The notes under the pieces are model-generated. The model was not told the DNA's origin. It ran no database searches and saw nothing but the letters and a program-made list of their open reading frames with translations. Below are positions 22,761 to 34,037 of a DNA stretch of 64,000 nucleotides, in pieces (the stretch's first letter is position 1; each line of letters opens with the position of its first letter). The stretch is from contig CP084618.1 in assembly GCA_025917655.1 (NCBI GenBank), forward strand, positions 558,001-622,000, in the 5' to 3' direction. Source of the stretch: Chlorella sorokiniana (lineage: Eukaryota > Chlorophyta > Trebouxiophyceae > Chlorellales > Chlorellaceae). The translations under genes were made by a program, and so were the position numbers.

Positions 22761-24908
22761 TCAGGAGCGCAGCGCGGTGTAGCCCTCCAGCTCCAGCTTG
22801 TCCACCAGCCCCATGTCGCCGGTGGTGACGATGGCCCCAGCCTGCATGATGTGCACGCGGTCGGGCTGGATGTAGTCCAGCAGCCGCTGCAGGGGGGGCG
22901 AGGGAGGGGAGCCAGCGAGGATGAGCGCGAGAGCATAAGGAGAGGGGCAAGCGGGAGCAGCGAGGCTGGGCGCAAGTGCATCGGGGGAGGGGGAGGCGCG
23001 AGCGTGCGCAGCAAGGAACAGCGCGTGTGCATGTCGGAAGCTCTTGTATGTTGTTGGTGAGGGTGGCGAGGGGGAAAGGCGGAAGGGCGGGGGACCAAAT
23101 CCTGCCAGCAAGCGTTTCCACAAGCAGCTGCACACGCCGGTTGGTTGTCTGCTGCCGCCCAGCCAGCCTGCCCATGGCTGTCTCGCCCGCGTACGCCCCA
23201 CGCAACCATCCAACCACATGCACACCCACAAACACACACCAGCCCCCTTCTGGCCTTGCCTTGTAGTGGGTGACCATGAGCACGCCCATGGTTGGCAGCT
23301 GCGACTTGAGGCCGTTGACCGCCTTGGACACATCCCGCAGCGCATCAATGTCCAGGCCTGGGGGCGGCGCAGGGGGCCAGGCGCATGCTCAGCACCGCTG
23401 GCCGCCGTGCACAGGCGGTGCGGTTGCCAAGCACGGCTGCACCGCGCGCCGGCGCGGTCTTCCAACCCAGCCTGCCAGCCGCGGCACCTCGGCCCGGGTG
23501 GCAAGCCACCCATCAGCCGCGTCCAACGCCATCGGTTCCTTCCCTCCCCGGCTGCCACCTCCAGCGGGAGCTCGGGAGGCGCAACAAGCGCCTGCCGTGT
23601 CCTCTCGGCCTCCCGCTCGCCCGGGCTTCCCCTTGAGCCCCAGACCCCCGGGCTTCCCCTTGAGCCCCCACCCGCCCACCCGAGTCAATCTCGTCCAGGA
23701 TGGCCATGTCGGCCTCCAGGCAGGCCAGCTGCAGGATCTCGTTCCGCTTCTTCTCGCCCCCGAGAACCCCTCGTTCACGTTGCGGTTGAGGAAGGCGGGG
23801 TCCATGTTCAGGGCCTCCAGCTGCGGGGGGGGCCAGGCGGGCAGGCAGGGAGGGGCAGGGGTGGGTGCCAGGCGGGGTCGGGGGCCTGAGGCGGGCAGGG
23901 AGGAGCAGGGTCGCGGGCCAGGCGGCGCCAGAAGGGTGCCGCACGGTTGCGGCGCGCCAACGGCAGGGGCCGGCGCCTGCGCGACGGCCGTTCAGCCGTC
24001 GCAAGCCTGGGGTGGAGAGTGAGAGGGGCAGGACCGTTCGCAGCGCGCGGCGAGGGGGGGCAGGCGGCGGCTGCCCACCTTGGGCATGACGTGGGCGTAG
24101 AACTCCAGAGGGTCCAGCTCGGGCTCGCCGCGGGCGGTGCGCCGCGCGTTGGTGGCAATGCGCAGGAAGTCGATGTTGGAGACGCCGGGGATCTCCACGG
24201 GCGACTGGAAGCTGCGGGGGAGCCAGGGGGCCAGCGCAGCGAGACGCTCAAGGGGCGGGGCCTGGCGACGCCGGCCGCAGGCCTGGCGGCGGGCGCCGAC
24301 GCGCGCCTGCGCCTGTACGCGCAGGCGGCTGTGGCTGGCCCACGGCATCAGCAGTCCTACAGCTGTCATGAAGTCAGGATGCAAGCATGTCCGTTCCTGT
24401 TGACCATCGCACCTGAGGAACAGCCCCGATGCGATCGCTCCTCGGGTTCCAGCCCAAACAGGTCCACGCCCTTGTAGGTCGCGCTGCCGCCCGTGACCTC
24501 GTAATCCGGGTGGCCCACCAGCACCTGCATGCGCCACCTGGCTGGTTGGCAGCTGCAGGCCGGCAGGCAGGGTGGCAGACAGGCTGCACCAGCAAACAAA
24601 GCAGGCTGACGGGCCGCCCGCCGCACCTTGGACAGCGTGCTCTTGCCAGACCCGTTCTTGCCCATGATGGCGTGCACCTCGCCCTCCCTCACTGTCAGCG
24701 TGACGCCCTTCAGGATTTCCTGGCCCGTGGCGGCAATCTTGGCGCGAAGGTCCTTCACTTCGAGCAAGACGTCCCCAGCGGCTGCCCGGATGACCAGGCG
24801 ACAGCGGCTCGCCGCACCTGCAGCTGGTCGAGCTCGCTGCATCTGTTGTCGCTGCAGGGAGCAGCGCTGCCAGCCTGAGGTGGAGGCCATGCTTGCTGCA
24901 CAAGCCAT
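22761..24908 (-). CDS. SUFC: Plastid Fe-S cluster assembly ATPase SufC
   Basis: ABC-type ATPase of the SUFBCD scaffold that builds Fe-S clusters in the chloroplast stroma. Exons: 24908-24627, 24524-24413, 24211-24079, 23820-23680, 23357-23260 and 22886-22761. The first about 45 residues are rich in S, R, Q and A, like a transit peptide. Then come DVLLEVKDL, Walker A (GKNGSGKST), the Q-loop region [24 protein letters not shown], Walker B ([10 protein letters not shown]), [13 protein letters not shown], the switch His in MVTHYK, and [11 protein letters not shown]. Two G/C runs are one base short: 24424-24427 (before LFLSFQSP) and 23757-23761 (inside the ABC signature SGGEKKR). With one base at each, every intron phase agrees and the product is 297 aa, near the usual plant size. 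The fifth intron has a GC donor (AAG|GCAAGG). The start is the Met that gives a normal transit peptide. Confidence 0.93.
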
Positions 24909-25592
24909 TGCGGGCAGAAAACGGCTGATCAAGAAGCCTACGTATAATGTCTGTCGCTTTATGTTGCATGCAGAACTTGTTGAGCGGGGTTGTAGGGATG
25001 GGGTACATCGAGATGTACATGCCGCCGCAGGTGGATGGAGCAGGGTGGATGGGCGTCTTGACCCCGCAACCATCTTAAGCTCCAGCTGTCAGTTTCACAT
25101 AGGGTATGTCTTCCATCAAGACAATACACACACTGCCTGTGCCAGGCCCGCGCGCGCGGCCCCCCCGCCCGCGCCCCCAGCCCCTCCCTGGAAAAACCGG
25201 GAACAGGCGTCAACGATGCCCTCCGCTTAGCAACACAACTCTCCCAAGCTGCAGCACAAGAACTGTTGAAAGTGCCGAAGGATTTTCGTCAGTCGCCCTT
25301 CAGATCACGTTGTCACTGCCAAAGCGCTGCAAGCGCAACAGCAAAACGCTCCTACAACGCTCCCACTGTGAGGAATCCGAGGAAGACAACAAAACTCTTC
25401 CCGTGCAGGGATACACATTCTATTACAAGGTTTAACATGTACGGTTTGACGAATCTAAAAATCAGCTTCGATAAACTGCAACTTTGTGGCCGAAAGTATC
25501 AATCTCTTCTGCCAGAACGGGCCTCAGCAAGTGGGCTTCAAGACACGATAAGAAGAGGGTTGAGAGCAGTCAGCTGTGTATGGTATTTTCAA
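24909..25592. other. SufC upstream region and left flank of repeat array
   Basis: About 680 bp upstream of the SufC start. The part near 24909-25110 should hold its promoter. A very C-rich patch lies at 25145-25190. From about 25260 the sequence becomes AT-richer, as in the array that follows. No gene is supported. Confidence 0.4.
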
Positions 25593-25948
25593 GGGTGACA
25601 GAGAAGTTAGATTGGCTTTGATCAAACAGTGGTCCTGAATAGGTAGAGGGAATGCACAAAACTGAGTGAAGAGCAGCAAGGTGCAGCGTCAATGCGCCGA
25701 ACGACATGCAGCTTTCATGCCAGAATATTGTGCAAGAAAAAGGTACATGACGCACTCAAGTTGCCTGCAAATGCTGCTTGCTCGCCACTTGGGAGCACAA
25801 AACAATCAGCTGCAAGAGGAGGTAAGGTGAGCAAAGGCATGAAAATATCATGATACGGATTTGTTTTGCCACAGCATGCCCTTCAGCAATTAGGCAGCCA
25901 ACATGCAACCAAGGTGGCAGTGTGACAGAACACCGACGGCGACTCACA

Positions 25949-26555
25949 TTACAAAGTGCTGGGCCGTGTTCCACGCTTCCGCAGGTGCGAAGGGGCAACA
26001 GAGGCCTGGGAGGGCAGCTCCGGCTCCTGCGTATCTTCCAAGCCAGGCATGTCGCGACATTCCTTTACAGCTGGATCAGCTTTGTCTCCCTCTGCGCTGC
26101 CGTCCACTTGTGGGGGCACATCTACGAGCAGGTGACAAGACATTGTGCACTTCCGCTGATCAATCGACACAGAAACGCCAACCCACTTAACTGCCAACTG
26201 GCACCTCACCTGGCAAGGAGGGCAAGGGGCGCATCGATAGCTCAATATTCATACGTATTCTTTTGCCCTGTTCTCCCATATTGTCAAGCATCTCAAACAG
26301 TTTTCTCTCTTCTTCATGAGCCTTTCTGACCGCCTGGTCAGCGCGCTGTCTTGCAATCACCGCCAAAATTTCGTTCTGCCTCATCCGCCTTCGTACTTCT
26401 GCATGATAGGTTGGCTACTAGGACATCTAACAGCTGTACATCACTTCTGACCTGCAAGGCACAACGCGGAAAGCCTCACCCTCTGGTGTTGCTGGCACTG
26501 GCGGTGTCGGCATCGACGGCGGCGGAGGAGGCTGGGTGCTTTGAGCGGAGCCCAT
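25949..26555 (-). CDS. Small array gene, copy A (intact, MGS.. proline-rich helical protein)
   Basis: I do not recognise this family. Three exons, 26555-26480, 26398-26210 and 26121-25949, join with matching phases to 145 aa. The order is MGSAQSTQ, a five-proline run and a P/T/V stretch; then a charged helical segment (RRRMRQNEILAVIARQRADQ and RKLFEMLDNMGEQGKRI); then a tail with PPQVDGSAE, KECRDMPG and HLRKRGTRPSTL. MGSxxS/T at the start fits an N-myristoylation signal. No membrane segment is seen. Both introns are about 80-90 nt with GTGAGG donors; the second has the acceptor CTCGTAG. All four units keep the same start, splice sites and stop position, which argues for a real gene. The first intron has a second possible acceptor (CTTGCAG) further upstream. 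Confidence 0.65.
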
Positions 26556-27900
26556 GCTGGTCCGAGCCAGCGCTCAATCACGGGACCTCCGAATAAAGCT
26601 GCAGGGTAGGACAACAGAGGCTCTACGCCATCGTTGTGGCCGAAGAGGGCGTCAGCAGGAACCGCACCGTAGAAAACGTGCCGGACTCCTTGCAGACGAG
26701 TGTAACGGCTTGCTGAACGGAAGGAGGTGTGGCGAAAGTCAGGCGAAAGTACCGCCTCGGCTCGCCGGGTACACAGCAGCACGGACGCTTGTCCATCTTG
26801 TTGTGCGCTGCGTACGCCCTTCAAAACACCATGTCGTTAATGTGGACACGAGCCCTCTGCTCGCACAGGCTGGCTTCGGTGCGGTAGTGCAACGGGGAGA
26901 CTCCGCTCAGAGACAGCACACCTGTTTTTTGGCGCCCAGGTGGTGCCCTCTGCCAAATCGTGTGCCTGGCATGATTGATGTGCTGCGTTGCTTCTTCGTG
27001 TGGCTGCCCAGTTAGCTGCCGGCGGTGTGACAGCGTCGATGCAGACCTCCTCACAACTAGCAGATGGTGTTCATGTCGGCAAGGATATGCCGCCAGAGGG
27101 TGCTCTGGCTGCAGCTAAGCAGAGTACTTCCTGGCATCATTCTCTCCATCAATCTCTCCGGCATGCATCCTCATTGCGGTTAGAGCAGCACGTGATGAGA
27201 GCTTGCCAGCCCTGCGGCCACGGGCCACCGCATGGACAAGTACGGATGCCAGTGCCGATGCCAGTGCGATTCACAGCGAGTCACAGCTGCTGCCGCCAGC
27301 CTGGCAGCCTAGAAGCGGCTCACAGTGCTGGAAGGGCAGGCAGCGGCAGCCATGAAGCCTAAGCAGCACAATGCTGTGGCTTGGGTACGCTGCCAGCTAG
27401 CCGGCTGTGTCCACTGCGGTCGACAGCCAGCAGAAACCCCAGCACCTCCAATGCCCGCAGCACACAGGTTTACATCATGTCATCTACAGTAGGTGGAAGC
27501 TGATGACTTGCCGCGCCAGCTCGGTCCTTTCAGCTGCTCGCAGCAGGGCAAGAGCGTAGCATCTGCCAGCGGACGCGAGGTAGATGGGCATTGTGTCTTC
27601 TGCCGACACTGCAGCACAGTGCAGGTAGACTGCATATAGCGCCCGCTCACATCGCACAGCAGTTGTTGTCCCCTGGCAGCAAGCTGTGGCCTTGCTTTTC
27701 CACAGCAAACAGGCTGCGTAGCCTGCATTTGAATCGCTGCCCAACGATTGTAAACGGCAGCTGACGACCCGGTGCTTACAGCAACAGTTCCATCCTGAGT
27801 GCAGGCTCAGCTTGGCTTGCTGCAACAGTATTGTGTGCCAAGCAGCCAGGTCGTCAGCCTGGCGACAGCCAAGGTGATGCTGCAGGCTGGGGGCGCGCGG

Positions 27901-28480
27901 CGGCGAGGCGGCACAAGCCGCTGCTGAACCACCAAAGCCGCAGCGGCTACGGTTGCCAGCACCCGCCAGTGGGCAGCGAGCCTCCGCTGCCTTGGCATGA
28001 TGGTTTGCAGCAGCTGCCCCTTGCCAGCCTCATCTGGATCAGCAGCAGCCGCGGTCTGTGTTGCAGCGCCCGGGAACCGCAGTGGGGAGCGCGGCGGCGA
28101 GGCGGCACAAGCCGCTGCTGAACCACCAAAGCCGCAGTGGCCGCGGTTGCCAGCACCCGCCAGTGGTCAGCGAGCCTCCGCTGCCTTGGCATGATGGTTT
28201 GCAGCAGCTGCCCCTTGCCAGCCTCATCTGGATCAGCAGCAGCCGCGGTCTGTGTTGCAGCGCCCAGGAGACCGCAGTGGGGAGCGCGGCGGCGAGGCGG
28301 CATAAGCCGCTGCTGAACCACCAAAGCCGCAGTGGCCACGGTCGCCAGCGCCCGCCAGTGGGCAGCGAGCCTCCGCTGCCTTGGCATGATGGTTTGCAGC
28401 AGCTGCCGCTTATCAGCCTCATCTGGATCAGCAGCAGCCGCGCTCTGTGTTGCAGCGCCCAGGAACCGCAGTGGGTGCGG
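27901..28480. repeat. Threefold tandem copy of a 195-bp block in unit A
   Basis: Three consecutive copies of about 195 bp begin near 27901, 28094 and 28290, each opening with cggcgaggcggcac. Units B, C and D hold only one copy each. On the minus strand each copy can be read as PRQRRLAAHWRxLAT..AALVVQQRL. Copy 1 is out of frame with copies 2 and 3, so a continuous repeat protein is doubtful. Confidence 0.85.
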
Positions 28481-29019
28481 GCTCGCTGCCCGTTTGTGGA
28501 ACAGGCGGAAGATGCGCAGCTGGACCTGTTGCACAGCTTGGAGGACTTTTGGCGGGCGCATGGCAGCAGGATGTTGGCACCGCATTCTGTGACCTCTGCA
28601 CCCTGTTGCGTAGTCGTCAAAAGAGGCGCTGGCAGCAGCAACACCTCCTGCAGCCAGATTTGCTGCATCAACTGTTCCTCTGCAACACGCTGATCATTAG
28701 GCAAGCGGCTCCTACAGGGCTTCGTTTGGCAGAGGAAGGCAACTCAATGCTGTCCATCCTGTGGCTGCGCGGGTTTGTGCGGTATGCAAACGGTACCAGC
28801 CCCAGTCCCGCCGTTGAGTGCAGCGGTGCAGCGCAGCTGAAGAGTTTTTGACGCGACATGAGCAGGCAAGCATTGTTTGCACAGCTTCGCACAAAGAGTT
28901 TGAAAAATTTGCTGTCTGCATGATGCAGGGTTTTGCCAGCATTGACCGCAGTGCAACAGCGCAGGTTACGTAACAGAATGTGCAATGCATTGCTCATTCA
29001 TACAGCACCCTTGTATCTC

Positions 29020-29215
29020 AGCGAGCAGGGCTCCCAAGCTTGGCAGCACGGCCGCGATGGCAGCTGCCATCGCCTGCTTTTTCAACCTTTCAGTTTCGTG
29101 CTTTGGGCGCATGAGGCGTGGAAATAAAGATGTGCTTGGAGTTACAGCTGCAGCTGTGGCAGCATCATCAGTGGGCTGCCATCGGCACCGGTGGAGTTGC
29201 CCTTAAAGACTGAGA
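29020..29215 (-). pseudogene. Decayed MON2 exon fragment, unit A
   Basis: The minus strand reads MRPKHETERLKKQAMAAA where the MON2 exon at about 43455-43640 reads VRPEHVIELWEEQAAAAA. The DNA upstream of this block (29110-29210) also aligns with the MON2 exon coding QLYPEYIFTIVRL. Stop codons interrupt the frame. It is a fragment only and is not expected to be functional. Confidence 0.65.
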
Positions 29216-29680
29216 CTGGAAGAGGCTTTTAAGCTACATGTAAGAAGAAGGGTGACCTTGTCCAGCGCGGTCAACTGTACATGCAATTGAAAAGGGTGAC
29301 AGACAAATCAAGGAAGAGTGGATTTAAGCACCCAGTGGTCTTGACGAGGTAGAGGAAATGCACAAAACGAGTGACAAGCAGCGAGTGCACCGTCAATGCG
29401 CTGAACGCCCTGTAGCTTTCATGCCGCATCATGGACTTGTCCGTTTCAGTCCAGGATAATGTGCAAGAACAAGGTGCATGACGCACTCCAGATGCCTGCG
29501 AGTGCTGCTTGGTCAACGCTTGGGAGCACAACAATCAGCTGCAAGACGTGGAGGGAGGTGGACACAGGCACGAAGATATCAGGACACGGCAAAGTGTTGC
29601 CACAGCATGCCCTTCAGCAATCAGGCAGCCAACATGCAACCATAACAGCAGCGTAACAGAACAGTCAACGGCCACTCACA

Positions 29681-30297
29681 TCACAAAGTGCTGGACCTTG
29701 CTGCACGCTTCCGAAGGTGGGAAGGGGCAACGGAGACCTGTGATGGCAGTGCAGGCTGCAGCTGATCTTCAAAGCCAGGAAAATCGCGACATTCATTTGC
29801 AGCTGGATCAGGTGAGTCGGCTTCTGTGATGCCGTCCACTTGGGGGGCATATCTACGAGCAGGTGCAAAGACATTGTTCACCTGCGCTGTTTCATTTGAT
29901 TATTTTCAAACCAAAATGCCAACAGACCAACCAGACTGCCAAGCACATCTCACCAGGCAAGGGGGTAAGGGCTCCAATGCTGGCTCCATGCGCTCTCGCA
30001 ATCTTCTGCCCTCTTCTCCCATATTGTCAAGCATCTCAAACAGTTTCCTCCGTCCTTCATGAGCGTCTCGAATCAGTTGGTACACGCCCTGTCTTGCAAT
30101 CACCGCCTTGACTTTGTCCTGCCTCATCCGCCTTTGCAATTCTGCATGCAAGGTCGGCCAATAAGTGATCAGACAGCCGAAACGTCACTTCTGACCGCCA
30201 AGACACACCGCAGAAATCCTCACCCTCTGGCGTTGCTGCGCGCCGGCGGCGGCGGCGGCGGAGGAGGAGGAGGCTGGGCGCTGTGAGCGGAGCCCAT
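29681..30297 (-). pseudogene. Small array gene, copy B (frame broken)
   Basis: The same three exons as copy A: 30297-30224, 30141-29954 and 29852-29681. The start (MGSAHSAQ plus ten prolines), helical segment (RKLFEMLDNMGEEGRRLRER) and tail (ECRDFPGFED, SHLRKRAARSSTL) are all recognisable. Compared with copy A, exon 1 is one base long modulo three, exon 2 is one short at a C run (29961-29965 on the plus strand), and exon 3 lacks one base near its start. Some of these may be sequencing errors, but three together suggest a broken copy. Confidence 0.6.
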
Positions 30298-30627
30298 GCT
30301 CGTCCGAGCTCGATCACGGGACCACCGAATAAAGCTGCAGGAAGGTAGGACAGCAGAGGCTCCACGCCATCGTCGTGGCCGAAGAGGGCGTCCAGCAGGA
30401 GCCACGCCGTAGAAAACGTGCCGGACTCCTTGCAGACGAGCGTAACGGCTTGCTGAACGGAAGGAGGTGTGGCGAAAGTCAGGCGAAAGTACCGCCTCGG
30501 CTCGCCGGGTACACAGCAGCACGGACACTTGTCCATCTTGTTGCGCGCTCGTACGCCCTTCAAAGCACACCATGTCGTTAATGTGGACACGAGCCCTCTG
30601 CTCGCACAGGCTGGCTTCGGTGCGGTA

Positions 30628-31608
30628 CAGCTCCGGCGTGTCAACTTGAGAGGTTTTGTGGACCCAAAAAACGCTATGTGCCGTATTTTAAGCCCCACCA
30701 AGCGTAAAAGTGGAGCGTAAAACCCGCTTCGCGCTCCATGAAATGTGGCATGAAGCGCGAAGCGTGTAGCTTGAAGCGTAAAACATGTGCGTAAAACTTG
30801 TAGCATGGAGCGTATAACTTATAATTTGAAGTTTTTATCATATTCTCAATCCCCTGGGCCGTCGAAACGCTGTTTCAGCATTCAACCCCATCCCAGCAAC
30901 TGCTCTTCTGCGACCTCAATATGGTGGTGGCTGCGCTGGTGCTGGTCGTATGGAAGGCTTGGCCGGGAGCGGTGAACTGAGATCCAGCAACTGGCTGCCC
31001 CTGCCCGCCACCGCCGCCCAGCACCCTGCCCTTGCCGAGCCATGCATGGCCTGTCCTGGTCGCACTAGGGATCTCCTGCTGCAAATGGTCAGCTGCTGGG
31101 GTATACTGTGGGGCTGGCAAACTGATTCCTGGTCTGGATCCTGCGACGAGTGCTGCACGGTAACCGCAGGCGCTTGCTGCGCTGTGGCGCTGGCTCGCAA
31201 CTGTCGTCAGACAGGTCAATTACAGAATCTGCACTCGGCTAGCTTCACCAGGGGTGGGGAGAAGAGCCAATGCTTGCAGGATGCACATTAAGCACTGCTA
31301 CACCTGTCCACGCATCCAATCCCTTGAACCCGCTGGGGTTGAATGCTGAAACAGCGTTTTGGCGGCCCAGGGGATTGAGAATATGATTAGAACTCCCAGT
31401 TATAAGTTATACGCTTCAAGCTACAAGTTTTACGCTTCAAGTTGTACGCTTCACGCTTCGCGCTTCACGCTTCGCGCTTCATGCCACGCGCTTCATGCTT
31501 CACGCTTCGCGCTACGCGGCACTTTTTAAGCTCCTTGAAGCGCATTTCAGGGTCCCTTAAAGTGAGTTGAAGCCCTATAAAGTCTCTCAAGTTGACCCGC
31601 CGGAGCTG
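30628..31608. mobile_element. Non-autonomous inverted-repeat element, TA target duplication
   Basis: A 981-bp insertion in unit B with long terminal inverted repeats (about 30628-30891 and 31334-31608). Both ends begin CAGCTCCGGCG and continue GTCAACTTGAGAG with one mismatch between. It is flanked by TA on both sides (30626-30627, 31609-31610). Unit A keeps the empty site (single TA at 26885-26886), which proves insertion. The arms are full of gaagcg/cgcttc motifs. The 440-bp centre encodes nothing resembling a transposase. TA duplication suggests mobilisation by a Tc1/mariner-type enzyme; this is an inference. It lies about 330 bp upstream of the start of small-gene copy B. Confidence 0.88.
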
Positions 31609-33364
31609 TAGTGCAACGGGGGAGACTCCGCTCAGAGACAGCACACCTGTTTTCCAACGCCCAGGTGGTGCCTTCTACCAACCAAATCGTGTGGCTGGCA
31701 TGATTGATGTGCTGCGTTGCTTCTTCGTGTGGCTGCCCATTTAGCTGCCGGCGAGTGACAGCGTCGATGCATACCTCCTCACAACCAGCAGATGGTATTC
31801 ATGTCGGCAAGGATGTGCCGCCAGAGGGTGCTCTGGCTGCAGCTAAGCAGAGTACTTCCTGGCATCATTCTCTCCATCAAGCTCTCCGGCATGCATCCTC
31901 ATTGCGGTTAGAGCAGCACGTGATGAGAGCTTGCCAGCCCTGCGGCCACGGGCCACCGCATGGACAAGTACCGATGCCAGTGCCGATGCCAGTGCGATTC
32001 ACAGCGAGTCACAGCTGCTGCCGCCAGCCTGGCAGCCTAGAAGCGGCTGGAGCGCTGGAAGCAGAGGCAGCACGATGCTGTCAGCCTGGCAACGCTGCCA
32101 GCTGATTGCAAGCTGCTGGCGAAAGCTGGGCTCTGCAAACCAGCCAGCGGCAAACCCAGCACCTTTGATGCCTGCAACACACATGTTTGCATCATGTCAT
32201 CCACAGCAACTGGAAGCTGATGGACTTGCCGCGCCAACTCGATCCTCTCAGCTCCTTGCAGCATGGCATTTGCGCAGCATCTGCCAGCAGACGCCAAGCA
32301 GATGGGCACTTTGGCTTCTGCCGACACTGCAGCACAGCACGGGCAGCCTGCATGCTGCGCGCGCTCACACTGCACAGCAACCAATGCGCCTGTCGGCAAG
32401 CTATGGGCTTGCGTTTTTCGACATCAATTAGGCTGCATAGCCTGCATTTGATCCGCTGCCTCGTGATTTTAGGCAGCAGCAGACGACTTGGTGCTTATAG
32501 CCACACTTGCATCCTGAGTGCAGGCACAGCTTGGCTTTCTGGAGCAGTGTTGTGTGCCAAGCAGCCTGCCTGTCAGCCTGGCGACAGCCAAGGTGATGCT
32601 GCAGGCTGGGGAACGCGGCGGCGAGGCGGCACAAGCCGCCGCTGAACCACCGAAGCCGCAGTGGCTACGGTTGCCAGCGCCCGCCAGTGGGCAGCAAGCT
32701 TCCGCTGCCTTGGCATGATGGTTTGCAGCAGCTGCCCCTTACCAGCCTCAGCAAGATCAGCAGCAGCTGTGTGCTGTGTTGCAGCGCACCAGAAACCGCA
32801 GAGGATGCGCGCTCGCCGCGCGTTTGTGAAGCAGGCGGACGGTGCGCAGCTGGACCTGTTGCACAGCTTGTTGGACGTATGGCTGGCGCAATGCAGCAGG
32901 GAGTTAGCACCGCGTTCTGTGGCCTCTGCACCTCATTGCGCAGTCGTCAATAGAGGCGCTGGCAGCAGCAACACCTCCTGCAGCCTGAGTTGCTGCATTG
33001 ACAGTCCCTCTGCAACACGCTGTTCATCATGCATGCGGCTCCCACAGGGCTCCATCCTGGCAGAGCAGGCGACTCGACGCTGTCCATCCAGCGGCTGCAA
33101 GGGTTGTTGCGCTCTGCAGGCAGCACCAGCCCCAGTCACGCTTTGAGTGCAGCGGTGCAGCGCCGCTGATGAAGGTTTGACACGGTGAATGGCATGAGCA
33201 GGCAACCAATGTTTGCACAGCTTCACACAAGAAGGATGAAGGATGAGATTGAAAGATTCCTGTCAGCATGATGCAGGTTTGTGCCAGCGCTGTTCGCAGT
33301 GCAGCGGCGCATGATGCATGAATGTGCAAAGATTGCCCTCTGATCAGCCCCCTTGCGTCTCTGT

Positions 33365-33600
33365 GCGCAGGCCTCCCAAAGTCGGCGGCATGGCCGTCGC
33401 GGCAGCTGCAGCTGCCACCGCCTGCTCCTCCCACCTTTCAGTTTCGTGCTCTGGGCGCATGAGACGCAGTCATAGGTGCGGTCATAAAGATGTGCGTGGA
33501 GCTACGCTGCAGCTGTGGAACGGGGCGGGAGCCAGCTGCAGCAGCATCATCAGTGGGCTGCCATCGGCACCGGTGGAGTTGCCCTTAAAGACTGAGACTG
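33365..33600 (-). pseudogene. Decayed MON2 exon fragment, unit B
   Basis: This is the clearest of the three fragments. The minus strand reads LRLMRPEHETERWEEQAVAA against MON2 VRLVRPEHVIELWEEQAAAA. The DNA identity continues over roughly 230 bp (33375-33600 against about 43440-43640), with stop codons and small indels upstream of that peptide. Confidence 0.75.
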
Positions 33601-34037
33601 GAAGAGGCTTTAAGCTACATGTAAGAAGAAGCCAGCGCAGTCAACTGCACATGCAATCAAAGAGAGTGAGAGAAATTAAGGTAGAGAAAATTTATGCAGC
33701 CAGGGGTCTTGACAAGTGAAGGGAGATTGCATACAACGAGTGACAAGTATCGAGGTGCAGCACCAACGCGCCGAACGCCCTGCAGCTTTCATGCCGCATC
33801 ATGTAGTCAGCCGTTACAGTCCATGATTGTGCATGACTAAGGTACATGACGCACTCAAAATGCTTGCGGGTGCTGCTTGGGAGCACAGCAATCAGCTGCA
33901 AGACGTGGAGGGAGGTGGACACAGGCATGAAGACATCAGGACACGGCAAGGTGTTGCCACAGCATGCCCTTCAGCAATCAGGCAGCCAACATGCAACCAT
34001 AATAGCAGCGTGACAGAACAGCCGACGGCGACTCACA

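Larger units (their letters stand above)
25593..29286. repeat. Array unit A
   Basis: About 3.7 kb. It contains the intact copy of the small gene (25949-26555), the LFGHNDGVEPL module (about 26540-26760, with a frame break against unit B), a module on the minus strand reading PIYLASAGRCYALALLRAAER (27484-27690), the 195-bp block amplified three times (27901-28480) and a MON2-like exon piece at its right end. The block 26690-27300 is nearly identical to unit B. Confidence 0.8.
29287..33656. repeat. Array unit B
   Basis: About 4.4 kb including a 981-bp inserted element (30628-31608), so about 3.4 kb of unit sequence. It holds the broken copy of the small gene. It also has the best open version of the upstream module (YFRLTFATPPSVQQAVTLVC and LFGHDDGVEPLLSYLPAALF, about 30300-30540, minus strand), a PICLASAGRCC module (about 32190-32400), one 195-bp block and a MON2-like fragment. 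Confidence 0.8.

Noticed and set aside
27484-27825. Minus-strand module with PIYLASAGRCYALALLRAAER as a separate gene
   Set aside because: It is recognisable in all four units, but frames and borders differ, no consistent start or splice pair was found, and the other strand is also open. Kept only as a block of the repeat unit.
28447-28851. Plus-strand frame in unit A with RSRQKRRWQQQHLLQPDLLH
   Set aside because: It looks protein-like in unit A. In unit B the same frame has internal stops and in unit C a deletion, so it is not maintained.
30057-30806. Single 249-codon minus-strand gene in unit B
   Set aside because: The frame runs from the inserted element across the exon 1 and intron 1 region of small-gene copy B. 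The other units do not keep it. The YFRLTFATPPS part may be a former exon but cannot be defined.
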